Shown here: piece after piece, positions 1 to 7,817 of the stretch | How positions within the stretch are numbered: the stretch's first letter is position 1 | How the letters are laid out: every line of letters starts with the position of its first letter | Source of the DNA: Verrucomicrobiota bacterium | GTDB lineage: Bacteria; Verrucomicrobiota; Verrucomicrobiia; Limisphaerales; JAFMIX01 | DNA length: 12,539 nucleotides | Assembly: GCA_026397895.1 (NCBI GenBank) | Contig: JAPLTZ010000132.1 | Location: 942 to 13,480 of the forward strand | Direction: 5' to 3' | Translations under genes and position numbers: made by a program | Notes under the pieces: model-generated | Database searches by the model: none | Told to the model about the DNA's origin: nothing | Seen by the model: the letters and a program-made list of their open reading frames with translations, nothing else

Positions 1-186
1 CTGCCGCTGCACTGGCTCTCCGCCCCGGGCAAGATTTACGCCGTGGAACGCACCGCCAGCCTGACCGCCCCCGCCTGGAGCAACGCCGGCAACATCGCCG
101 GCGACGGCTACGAGCAACAATTCACCGAAACCAACCTCGGCAGCGGCGGCATGTTCTACCGCGTTCGCGTCATTTCCGCACCTTGA
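1..186 (+). CDS. C-terminal end of a secreted/surface protein (partial)
   Basis: The reading frame is open from the first base of the window and stops with TGA at 184-186, leaving 61 residues; the start lies outside. The fragment has the pattern HW..., Y.VER, ...W, and ends in FYRVRVISAP. The next gene ends in the same way (RW..., Y.TERS, ...W, FYRVRVAE), so the two neighbours share a C-terminal beta-type module. Modules of this shape are common at the ends of large exported Verrucomicrobiota proteins; whether they attach the protein to the envelope is not established here. The gene lies 33 bases upstream of the NHL protein on the same strand with no terminator between them, so the two may be co-transcribed. 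The function of the missing part cannot be told. Confidence 0.75.
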   Translation: MPLHWLSAPGKIYAVERTASLTAPAWSNAGNIAGDGYEQQFTETNLGSGGMFYRVRVISAP

Positions 187-219
187 AGCAACCCCAATCT
201 TTGAACCGGCTATTTCACC

Positions 220-3200
220 ATGAAAACGAAAATCTTCCTCGGAATGCTGGCTGCCGTGGGATGGCTTGCGGCCAACGCCCACGCGCAGGTCACCGTCTCG
301 ACTGTCACCACCAACGGCCTGCATGAACCGGTCGGGGTCACCGCCGACTTCGACGGCAACCTTTACGTCGCCGATTCCGTCAACAACCGCATCGCCAAAA
401 TCGACCCTTCCTACAACATCAGCACGCTTTCCGGCACCGGCGCGGCTGGCACCAACGACGGCCCGTTCTACCTCGCGCAGTTCAGCCATCCCCAGGGGGT
501 TCTGTTCACCACCATCAACGGCACCAACGGATTGATTGTTTCCGACTACAACAACAACTCCATCCGGTTCGTCACCTTGACCAACGGCATGGTCTCCCTG
601 ATTGCCGGCAAAAGTGGCACCGCCGGTTCGGCAGACGGCACAGGCGTGACGGCCCGCTTCCGTTATCCGGTCGGCATGTCGCTGGACAGCAGCAACAATC
701 TCTACGTCGCCGATTCTTTCAACAATTCCATCCGCGTCGTCAATCTCAACGCCGCCAATTTCACCGTGACCACGCTCGCCGTCCCCGGCGCGAATTTTTT
801 CCGCCCCAACGCCGTGGCGGTGGGCAGCTTCAACCAGCTTTGGGTGGCCGATACCGACCATCACGTCATCAAACTCATCACTTTGAGCACCCCCACCAAC
901 GGCACTTTGACGACGGTGATTGGTGCCGGCGGTCTTGGTTCCGCCGACAGCCTGATTGGCGCCAACGCGGGTTTTGCCTATCCCCGCGGCTTGCTCTGGC
1001 TGGCCGCCGCGAATCAGTTGGTTGTGAGCGATACCGGCAACCACACCTTGCGCCTCCTCACCAACTACACGGCCGTGAGCGCCACCAATTACTCGGTCAG
1101 CACCTACGCCGGCACCGCCGGCCAGACCGGATTTGCGGATGGTGCGGCCTTGGCCTCCAAGTTCAATTCCCCGTTTGGACTCGCCCAGAGCCCGCTGCCC
1201 TTCACGAAATACTTTTTCGTCGCGGATCAGGCCAACAACGCCATTCGCAAAGTCCAGAACGGCGAACCGCCTCCCAAAGTGCCGACTCCTCAGATTGGCT
1301 GGGTCAGCTTCCCCTATCCGGAATTTTTGTCCGTGCTCCATCCCGGTTCGTCCTTCGTCTTCTACAATGACGCGCTCATCGCCATCCAAGGCACCAACGG
1401 CAGCCAGACCTTCTTTACTTCCGGAGCCACTCCCGCTTCCGGCAGCATCCCCGACCCCTCCGCCATCAACGGCAGCACCCCGCCCGCTTACGAAGACAAC
1501 CTTCCCGCATCCGCCGTGACCGACCTCCCGGGCACCCGGTATCCCGACATGACCATCAAGGCCATCGGCACCAAGAGCGACGGCAGCCCCAGCAGCGATG
1601 TGGTGGAATGCCGCTTCCAGTTCATCGTCGGCACCCCGACGGTTTCCGGCGACAACGCCGCCCAGTTTGTCGTGAGCAACATCACCGCCAACGCCCAGAT
1701 GTGGTATACAACCAACGGCATTGAACCGACAAATGTTTTGAGCGGTTCCAATTTTGGACCGATTCCCTCCGATACCACGCTGTCCCTGCGCATCGCCTCC
1801 GATACCACCTTCAAAATCCGGGGCTTCCGCGACAAGTATCAGCCGAGCGGCGTCGCCACCGTTTTTTTCTCGCCCACCAATTTCCAAGCCAACCGCATCA
1901 GCTTCGGCATCACCAACGGCGAGCCCAGCAGCGTCTTCCTGGCGCGCCCGGGACAATTCTTTTACGCGCCGGTCACTTTGAGCGTCCTGCCGGGGCAAAG
2001 GATGTTCGGCTTGCAATTCAACATCACCGTCACCAACAGTCTGGGCACCACCAACAAAATCCTCAACGGCGCGGGCATAGACTTCTTCTCCATGCTCATG
2101 TCGGAAGTGCCAAAAGAGGAAGGCACCCATCTCCCGCCCGATGCCGGTCAGTGGTATCTGTCCATCCCGCCATTCCTCATGACCTCTCCTGCTTTATCCA
2201 ATCAAGTCGGATATGCCCAATTCGTCAACACCAACAACAACCTCCTCGGCATCGGCTGGCTGTTCCGTCAGGGATATAAGTATACCGTCATCTCAACGAA
2301 CATCCCTCCCTACTACTACCTGGACTTCGACACCACCAAGCATGACTTGATAAAACATTCCATCGTTCACGACACGCTCTTCGAGAAGGACAAGGGCGTG
2401 GTGGTGGTCGGCGCGTATTCCTTTGGCATTCCCACCAACGCCAACATTGGCGACAAGTATTACATCCAAATCGGCAGCCCCTCCGCCACCCGGGACGGCA
2501 TCGGCGAGCCGGGATCGGATGTTTTCATCCAAGCCCCCGCCACCAACCAAGCCGTCACCGTCGGCACGCCCTACTACCTCGTCGGCGATGTCGCCCCGTT
2601 CCGCTGGCTGAACGCCGGTGACTTCGGTGAAGGCATCCTCAATAACGCCGATGTCATGCAAGTGTTTCAATCCGCTATTTTGGGAGTTGATACACCCCCG
2701 TTTAATTCCGACCTGTATCGCGCCATGGATTCCTGCGGTAACATCGGCTTCACCAACAACGGATCGGGTTACCTGACAAACGCGGGCAGCTATCTTTCCC
2801 ACTACCCCGTCACCAACACCGCCGCCGGCACCATCGCCAGTTGCACCTACACCATTGACACCAACACCGTGACTTTCACCACTACTACCAACAGCGCCTG
2901 CACCAGCAGCGGCTTTTCCATCACCAACATCACCGTCACCGCCACCACCAACATCCCCATCTTCACCACCGACACCTACGTCTACACCACCAACACCGTT
3001 CCCGGCGCAACCAACTTCGTCACCTACGTCGCCACCAACATCCTTTTCACCAACCCCAACCTCAACCATCTCTTCGACGGCAATGACCAAACCATCAACC
3101 AGGTCGCCTTCGGCGATTTGGACTTGGACGTGTGCGACGTGTATGTGACCTTCCGCCGCTCCCTCGACCCCAGCCTGACGTGGTTCCGGCGCTTCTGGAC

Positions 3201-4116
3201 CAACAGCCAGTTCGTGGCCGTGACCACACCCAATCTGGCTTACAACAGCAACAGCCCGAGTCTGAAACCCGCCGCCAAGAATCCGTCCGCCGCCAAGGCC
3301 GCCGGCGTCTATGCCGCCCCATCGGTCATCTTCACCGCCGGCGACGGCACCAACGGGGCCGGTCAGACCGTGCAGATTCCCATCACCGCCAAAATCTTCG
3401 GCGATTACCCCCTGCGCGTGCTCGGCCTGAATCTCACCGTTCATCCCTTGGATGGCTCGCCCGCCATCACCGCGCCCGTCCAATTCACCCCCAACGGCGC
3501 GCTTGGCCTGCCCGGCACCACTTTGCAACCGCGCCCGAACACCTACGCCGCCGTCTGGCTCAACAGCGGAATCGCCGGCCTTTCCGGCGATGTCCCCATC
3601 GGCACGCTGCAAATCACCCTCCCCGCCAACGCCTCGGCCAGCGCCGCCTACGCCGTCAGCTTCGATCATGTTTCCGCCTCGCCCAATGGTCTGGCCGCCT
3701 TCCCCAAGACCACCTGCACCGGCATCATCACCGCGAGCGACCGCTCCGGCTCCTCGTGGAACGACGGCATCTCCGACACCTGGCGCCTGCGGAACTTCGG
3801 CACCATCTACAACCAGCTCTCCGCCGCCCACGCCGACGCCGATGGCGATGGCGATAACAACCTGAAGGAATTTAAGACCGGCACCAACCCCAACGACGCC
3901 CAATCCGTCCTGCGGGTGCTTCCCAACATCGGCCCGTTCAATGTCCGCTGGCCCTCAATCCAGAACAAAACCTACATCACCGAACGCAGCACCACCCTCT
4001 TCGGCGGCAACTGGTCACCCATCTCCACCAACACCGGCACCGGCGGTGACATCCAGATTCAAGACAACAACGCCGGCGGCGGCACGCGCTTCTACCGCGT
4101 CCGTGTGGCCGAGTGA
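220..4116 (+). CDS. Secreted NHL-repeat beta-propeller protein with dockerin-like and TSP3-like modules
   Basis: A 1298-residue protein with a signal peptide (residues 1-22, hydrophobic core FLGMLAAVGWLAA, cleavage near AHA-Q). Residues 35-346 hold six NHL-type blades (P.GV......LYVADS.NN.I pattern, at about 38-66, 88-118, 148-176, 195-222, 254-281 and 317-346), enough for a six-bladed propeller. Residues 475-550 resemble the chitobiase C-terminal-like domain (MWYTTNGIEPT...). Residues 570-700 and 1030-1165 look like cohesin-type beta sandwiches. Two dockerin-like half motifs (about 797-822 and 963-985) are separated by a Thr/Asn-rich stretch. Residues 1180-1226 carry a calcium-binding DADGDGDNN...GTNPND segment of the thrombospondin type 3 kind, followed by the FYRVRV end module. 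It is probably exported and takes part in surface or extracellular binding; no catalytic motif is visible and the ligand is unknown. The ATG at 220 is chosen because it gives a clean signal peptide; no clear ribosome binding site precedes it. Confidence 0.85.
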   Translation: MKTKIFLGMLAAVGWLAANAHAQVTVSTVTTNGLHEPVGVTADFDGNLYVADSVNNRIAKIDPSYNISTLSGTGAAGTNDGPFYLAQFSHPQGVLFTTINGTNGLIVSDYNNNSIRFVTLTNGMVSLIAGKSGTAGSADGTGVTARFRYPVGMSLDSSNNLYVADSFNNSIRVVNLNAANFTVTTLAVPGANFFRPNAVAVGSFNQLWVADTDHHVIKLITLSTPTNGTLTTVIGAGGLGSADSLIGANAGFAYPRGLLWLAAANQLVVSDTGNHTLRLLTNYTAVSATNYSVSTYAGTAGQTGFADGAALASKFNSPFGLAQSPLPFTKYFFVADQANNAIRKVQNGEPPPKVPTPQIGWVSFPYPEFLSVLHPGSSFVFYNDALIAIQGTNGSQTFFTSGATPASGSIPDPSAINGSTPPAYEDNLPASAVTDLPGTRYPDMTIKAIGTKSDGSPSSDVVECRFQFIVGTPTVSGDNAAQFVVSNITANAQMWYTTNGIEPTNVLSGSNFGPIPSDTTLSLRIASDTTFKIRGFRDKYQPSGVATVFFSPTNFQANRISFGITNGEPSSVFLARPGQFFYAPVTLSVLPGQRMFGLQFNITVTNSLGTTNKILNGAGIDFFSMLMSEVPKEEGTHLPPDAGQWYLSIPPFLMTSPALSNQVGYAQFVNTNNNLLGIGWLFRQGYKYTVISTNIPPYYYLDFDTTKHDLIKHSIVHDTLFEKDKGVVVVGAYSFGIPTNANIGDKYYIQIGSPSATRDGIGEPGSDVFIQAPATNQAVTVGTPYYLVGDVAPFRWLNAGDFGEGILNNADVMQVFQSAILGVDTPPFNSDLYRAMDSCGNIGFTNNGSGYLTNAGSYLSHYPVTNTAAGTIASCTYTIDTNTVTFTTTTNSACTSSGFSITNITVTATTNIPIFTTDTYVYTTNTVPGATNFVTYVATNILFTNPNLNHLFDGNDQTINQVAFGDLDLDVCDVYVTFRRSLDPSLTWFRRFWTNSQFVAVTTPNLAYNSNSPSLKPAAKNPSAAKAAGVYAAPSVIFTAGDGTNGAGQTVQIPITAKIFGDYPLRVLGLNLTVHPLDGSPAITAPVQFTPNGALGLPGTTLQPRPNTYAAVWLNSGIAGLSGDVPIGTLQITLPANASASAAYAVSFDHVSASPNGLAAFPKTTCTGIITASDRSGSSWNDGISDTWRLRNFGTIYNQLSAAHADADGDGDNNLKEFKTGTNPNDAQSVLRVLPNIGPFNVRWPSIQNKTYITERSTTLFGGNWSPISTNTGTGGDIQIQDNNAGGGTRFYRVRVAE
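2815..3060 (+). repeat. Thr/Asn-rich low-complexity tract inside the NHL protein gene
   Basis: The DNA is dominated by irregular repetitions of accaac/accacc, which encode TTN, TNT and TNI strings at about residues 865-945. The tract has no fixed period and stays in frame. It separates two dockerin-like half motifs. It looks like an expanded linker of a kind usual in large secreted proteins, not a mobile element. Confidence 0.6.
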
Positions 4117-4133
4117 ATTGATTGCGGCACAAG

Positions 4134-4165
4134 AAACCCGGAGTCCAGCCGGGCTCCGGGTTTTT
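4134..4165 (+). terminator. Rho-independent terminator between convergent genes
   Basis: A perfect 10-bp stem (aaacccggag at 4134-4143 paired with ctccgggttt at 4154-4163) closes a 10-base loop, and the right arm runs into TTTTT (4161-4165) followed by gcttt. It starts 17 bases after the NHL gene stop and ends 14 bases before the gltD stop on the other strand. On the minus strand the exit side reads tttctt, so it may also stop transcription arriving from gltD, though more weakly. Confidence 0.85.
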
Positions 4166-4178
4166 GCTTTGGGGAAAA

Positions 4179-5370
4179 TTACTTCGCCGGGGTGAGAACC
4201 CGGTGGATGCCCGCCGCCGCCTTGCGCCCGTCGCGCACGGCATGGACGACGAGACTCGCCCCGCGCACGGAATCGCCGCCGGCGAAAACGCGCGGCACGC
4301 TCGTCATCTGGTTCGCGTCCACAACGATGCCGCCCCAATCATTCACCGCCACGGAAGCGAGGTCGCTGCCCGCCGGGAACGGCACAGGATCAAATCCGTA
4401 GGCGACGAGGAGCAGGTCGGCCTTGATGGTCAGTTCCGAGCCGGGAATGACGCGCGGTTTGCGCCGGCCCGACGAGTCCGGCTCGCCCAGTTCCATTTTT
4501 GTGCAGCGCACGCCGGCGACTTCGCCCTGCGCGTTGCCCTCGACGGCGACGGGGTTGGTGAGGAAAAGAAATTGCGCGCCCTCCTCGATGGCGTTGCCGA
4601 ATTCCTTGCGGCTGCCGGGCATGTTCGCGAGGTCGCGGCGGTAGATGCACACCGCTTCCAGCGCGCCGGAACGCAGTGCCGTCCGCAGACAGTCCATCGC
4701 GGTATCGCCGCCGCCGAGCACGGCCACGCGTTTGCCGGTCACGGAAACCGGCGGAAACTCCAGCGCCATCGGGGAATTTTTCTGGATCAGGAACGGCAGC
4801 GCCTGATGAATGCCTCTCAATTCCGCGCCGGGCACGTCCAGCGCTTTCGCCTTCTGCGCGCCGATGCCGAGAAACACCGCGTCGAACTCGTCCAGCAGTT
4901 CACGCAGTTCCAAATCCACACCGAGCGTCACGTTCAGTTGAAACTCCACGCCGCGCTGGCGGAGGATGTTCAGCCGCCGTTCCACCACGGATTTCTCCAG
5001 CTTGAATGCAGGAATGCCATTCAGCAGCAGCCCGCCGGCCTGCGACTGCGCCTCAAAAATCGTCACGGCGTAACCGAGCTTGGCCAGTTCGTCCGCACAG
5101 GCGAGGCCGCCCGGACCGGAGCCGACGACCGCGACGCGGAAGCCGTTCTTCGGGAATGCGGTTGGACAACGGGCAGCCCTGCAGGCAGGTGGGCACGGGA
5201 CATTGGATGCAACGGCTCGCCTGCGCCTGAACCTCCGTGGCGTCCAGCAGCGAATAGATCTCGTTGAAATCCGCCACCCGCTCCGCCGCCGGACGCTTCG
5301 GCGGGTCCACCCGGTCAATGTCGCGCCACAACTGTCCGGGGTGATGGTGGATTCCGGTGGGCTGGCCCAT
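4179..5370 (-). pseudogene. gltD: Glutamate synthase small subunit, internal deletion plus frameshift
   Basis: Intact GltD passes electrons from NADPH through FAD and iron-sulfur centres to the glutamine-using large subunit. The N-terminal piece (5370 to about 5149, start MGQPTGIHHH) carries Cys54, 57, 62 and 66 (RCIQCPVPTCLQGCPL), the first iron-sulfur ligand set, and reaches SNRIPE. The sequence then continues in another frame from about 5153 with PKNGFRVAVVGSGPGG, the FAD-binding motif, followed by GGLLLNGIPAFKLEKSVVERR, the NADPH motif VAVLGGGDTAMDCLRTA and the C-terminal VFAGGDSVRGASLVVHAVRDG, ending at a TAA. In the family, roughly 70 residues holding the second cysteine cluster (CPxxxCxxxC type) lie between these parts; here they are absent and the frame is shifted. 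The two pieces total about 400 residues against the usual 470-500. The gene begins 10 bases after hemH. No gltB is in the window. An assembly or sequencing error is a real alternative to a genuine pseudogene. Confidence 0.85.
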
Positions 5371-5380
5371 AAAATTCAGT

Positions 5381-6394
5381 TCATGGTTTCAGAAATCGCG
5401 CGATCATTTTTTCCAATGCCGCAATCCAATCCGGATGTTCGTTCATGCAGGGAATCCGCGTGAACTCCTTCCCGCTCGCCGCCATGAAATCCTCGCAGCC
5501 GCGCATGCCGATCTCCTCAATCGTCTCCAAGCAGTCCGAAACAAACGCCGGGCAGATCACGAGCATTCGCTTCTTGCCCACCTGCGCGAGGCGCACGAGT
5601 TCGTAATCGGTGTAGGGCTTCAGCCACGGGTCTTTGCCGAGCCGCGACTGGAACGAGATGGAATACTTTTCCGGCGGCACGCCGGCCAGCTTCACGAACG
5701 CCGCCGTCGTGGCGAAGCACTGCGCGCGATAACACGTCGCGTGCGCCGGGCTGGCGATCTCGCAGCAGTTCTCCACCTTGAGGCAATGGCAGCCCGTCGT
5801 ATCGGACTTGCGGAGATGCCGCTCCGGGATGCCGTGGTAGCTGAACAGCAGATGATCGTAATCCTGCTTCAGGAAATCCGCCGCGCTCGCCACCAGCGCC
5901 GCGATGTAATCCGGCTGGTTGTAATACGGCGGCTGCACCGTGAGCTTCATCTGCGGTGCGAACTTGGCCGCGACTTCCTGCACGCGCACCACGGCGGTCT
6001 CAAAGCTCGACATCGCGTAATGCGGAAACAATGGAATCAACAAAACCTCGGTGACGCCTTTCGCCGTGAGCGCCTTCACGCCGCTCTCGATGGACGGACT
6101 TTGATAACGCATCGCCAGTTCCACCGGCACGCTCACGCGCTGTTGCAGCGCCGCCCGGACGTGCTTGCTCGTCACGACCAGCGGCGAGCCGTCCTTCGTC
6201 CAGATTTGGTCGTAGGCGTGGCCGGATTCCTTGGGGCGGCTGATGAGAATCGTCCCCACGATGAATCGCCGCAGCGGCCACGCCACGTCCAGCACGCGGC
6301 CGTCCATCAGAAATTCATTCAGGTAACGCCGCACGTCCGGAACAGACGGGGAATCGGGCGAACCGAGATTGACCAACAAAACACCTTTGCTCAT
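5381..6394 (-). CDS. hemH: Ferrochelatase
   Basis: The 337-residue product inserts ferrous iron into protoporphyrin IX to make protoheme, the last step of the pathway. The N terminus GVLLVNLGSPDSP, the catalytic-histidine segment LLFSYHGIPERHL (His187), SFQSRLGKDPWLKPYTD (247-263) and PAFVSDCLETIEEI with the conserved Glu290 are all intact, and the length is normal for the family. Residues 202-226 contain six cysteines (202, 204, 210, 211, 221, 226), and more lie at 281, 288, 300 and about 316. Some bacterial ferrochelatases bind a [2Fe-2S] cluster through internal or C-terminal cysteines, so a cluster is possible here; that is inference. The ATG lies 9 bases after the hemG stop with no clear Shine-Dalgarno, and gltD starts 10 bases after its own stop, so it is an operon member. 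Confidence 0.97.
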   Translation of the reverse strand: MSKGVLLVNLGSPDSPSVPDVRRYLNEFLMDGRVLDVAWPLRRFIVGTILISRPKESGHAYDQIWTKDGSPLVVTSKHVRAALQQRVSVPVELAMRYQSPSIESGVKALTAKGVTEVLLIPLFPHYAMSSFETAVVRVQEVAAKFAPQMKLTVQPPYYNQPDYIAALVASAADFLKQDYDHLLFSYHGIPERHLRKSDTTGCHCLKVENCCEIASPAHATCYRAQCFATTAAFVKLAGVPPEKYSISFQSRLGKDPWLKPYTDYELVRLAQVGKKRMLVICPAFVSDCLETIEEIGMRGCEDFMAASGKEFTRIPCMNEHPDWIAALEKMIARFLKP

Positions 6395-6403
6395 GCGATT
6401 AAA

Positions 6404-7813
6404 TCAGCTTTCAGTTTGACTGCGCCGATAGGGTATCGGGGCCGCCAACTCCTTTTCAACCCGTTCCGCCACGTGGCAACCTGACACAATCGAGTCGCTC
6501 AACGAAACGCCGTCGCGATAATGCCCCGCGAGGAACAACCCCGGCGCGCGCTCCTCGGCCAGCCCCATCAGCTCGCGGTATTTGCCGTAGCCGACGTTGT
6601 ATTGCGGAATCGCCTTCGGCCACAGCACCGTGTGCGCGAACACCGGCTTGTCCTTCACGCCGAGCAGCACGCGCAAATCCTCCTGCACCAGCGCGGACAG
6701 TTCCGCCGGCGACTTCGACGCCAGTTCCGGTTGCCGCTCGCCGCCGACGTAGCTGGTGAGCGTGATGTGGCCGGCGGGCGCGCGGTTGGGAAACAGTGCC
6801 GAGGAAAAAATCGTGCCGAGAATGTTGAAGCCTTCGATGCCGGGAATCAGCATCCCGAAGCCACTGCACGGATGCGTCACATCCTCGCGCCGGAAACCCA
6901 GCACCACACTCGCGACCGGCGGGTAGCGGACTTCCGCCAGCGCCGACAAATCCACCGGCTGATAGGACTCGATCTTCAGTTCCGCCAGCCGATACGCCGT
7001 TCCGCAGTAAACCACCGCGCTGTGCTCGGTGTGGCTCGCTGCGCCCTGCCCTTTCCAATCCACGCGCCAGCCTTCCGTCGTTTCGGTGAGCTTGGTGACG
7101 GTGGTGTTGAGGCGGACGGCGTCGCCGAGTTGCCGCGCCAGTTCGTCCGGCAGAACCTGCAAACCCTCGTCGAAGGAAAACTTTGGCGCGCGATCCTTCG
7201 CCACCTCGCCGGACTTTCGCCGCGCCCACGCGCCGAAAATCTGGCCCTTGATCATCGAGCCGTAGTCATCCTCCAGCGCCTTGAGCTTGGGGAAGGCGTG
7301 GGTCAGCGAAAGTTTTTTGGGATTGCCCGCGTAGATGCCGGCGACCAGCGCATCAATCGCGTTGTCCAGAAATTCCTGGTTGAACCGGCGCACCACGAAT
7401 TCCCCGATGCTCTCCTCCACGCCGTCGCGGCGCGGCTTGACGAACGGTTCGCGCAGCACGGCGAGCTTGGCCTTGGCGGTGAACAGCGGCGTCGTGAAAA
7501 ATCCGAGCGGCGAACCGGGCATCGCGATGGGCCGCTTGTAGCGGACGACATAGCGCGCCTCGGCCTTCGGGTCGGGGTCGAGCCGGCGCGCTTGCAGGCC
7601 GGCGTCGCGGACGAGCTGGCCGATTTTGGGCGAGGTTTCGAGCAGCGTGTTCGGCCCGAACTCGGCGAGAAAACCCTCCATGCGCTGCGATTGAATCACA
7701 CCGCCGACGCGCCCGCTCGCCTCATAGACCGTGACCGGCACGCCCGCACGCTTCAGGTAAAACGCGGCGGTCAATCCCGTGATTCCCGCACCGATGACTG
7801 CGACGGTTTTCAT
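6404..7813 (-). CDS. hemG: Oxygen-dependent protoporphyrinogen oxidase (HemY/PgoX type)
   Basis: This 469-residue FAD enzyme oxidises protoporphyrinogen IX to protoporphyrin IX, normally at the membrane with oxygen as acceptor. The N terminus MKTVAVIGAGITGL is the Rossmann dinucleotide motif (Gly8, Gly10, Gly13), followed by VYEASGRVGGVIQSQ and FGPNTLLE. The middle contains NAIDALVAGIYAGNPKKLSL, typical of the family, and the C terminus LFLAGHYRDGVSLSDSIVSG is the second FAD-contact region. The frame is open further upstream to 7918, but those 35 codons overlap the deacetylase gene and precede the Rossmann motif, so the ATG at 7813 is chosen; it follows the deacetylase TGA by 4 bases. The enzyme lies between HemN and HemH in pathway order. 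The symbol follows the TIGR00562-type usage; it is unrelated to the flavodoxin-like HemG of E. coli. If the ring substrate were coproporphyrinogen it would be CgoX, but the presence of HemN argues for the protoporphyrin route. Confidence 0.95.
   Translation of the reverse strand: MKTVAVIGAGITGLTAAFYLKRAGVPVTVYEASGRVGGVIQSQRMEGFLAEFGPNTLLETSPKIGQLVRDAGLQARRLDPDPKAEARYVVRYKRPIAMPGSPLGFFTTPLFTAKAKLAVLREPFVKPRRDGVEESIGEFVVRRFNQEFLDNAIDALVAGIYAGNPKKLSLTHAFPKLKALEDDYGSMIKGQIFGAWARRKSGEVAKDRAPKFSFDEGLQVLPDELARQLGDAVRLNTTVTKLTETTEGWRVDWKGQGAASHTEHSAVVYCGTAYRLAELKIESYQPVDLSALAEVRYPPVASVVLGFRREDVTHPCSGFGMLIPGIEGFNILGTIFSSALFPNRAPAGHITLTSYVGGERQPELASKSPAELSALVQEDLRVLLGVKDKPVFAHTVLWPKAIPQYNVGYGKYRELMGLAEERAPGLFLAGHYRDGVSLSDSIVSGCHVAERVEKELAAPIPYRRSQTES
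7775..7813 (-). repeat. hemG 5'-end repeat, copy A (intact hemG)
   Basis: The first 13 codons of hemG, encoding MKTVAVIGAGITG. They match copy B (8595-8639) at 27 of 33 bases from the ACC codon onward, and copy C (9212-9244) at 26 of 33 bases. The sequences upstream of the ATG in the three copies do not resemble each other, so similarity begins at or just after the start codon. Confidence 0.75.
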
Positions 7814-7817
7814 GCGT

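Noticed and set aside
2815..3060. Possible CRISPR-like or satellite array
   Set aside because: The accaac repetitions have no fixed period or spacers and stay in frame, so they are low-complexity coding sequence.
2293..3903. 536-codon open frame antisense to the NHL protein gene
   Set aside because: Its product is Gly/Val-rich without domain logic; it mirrors the Thr/Asn codon pattern of the sense gene, as expected in GC-rich DNA.
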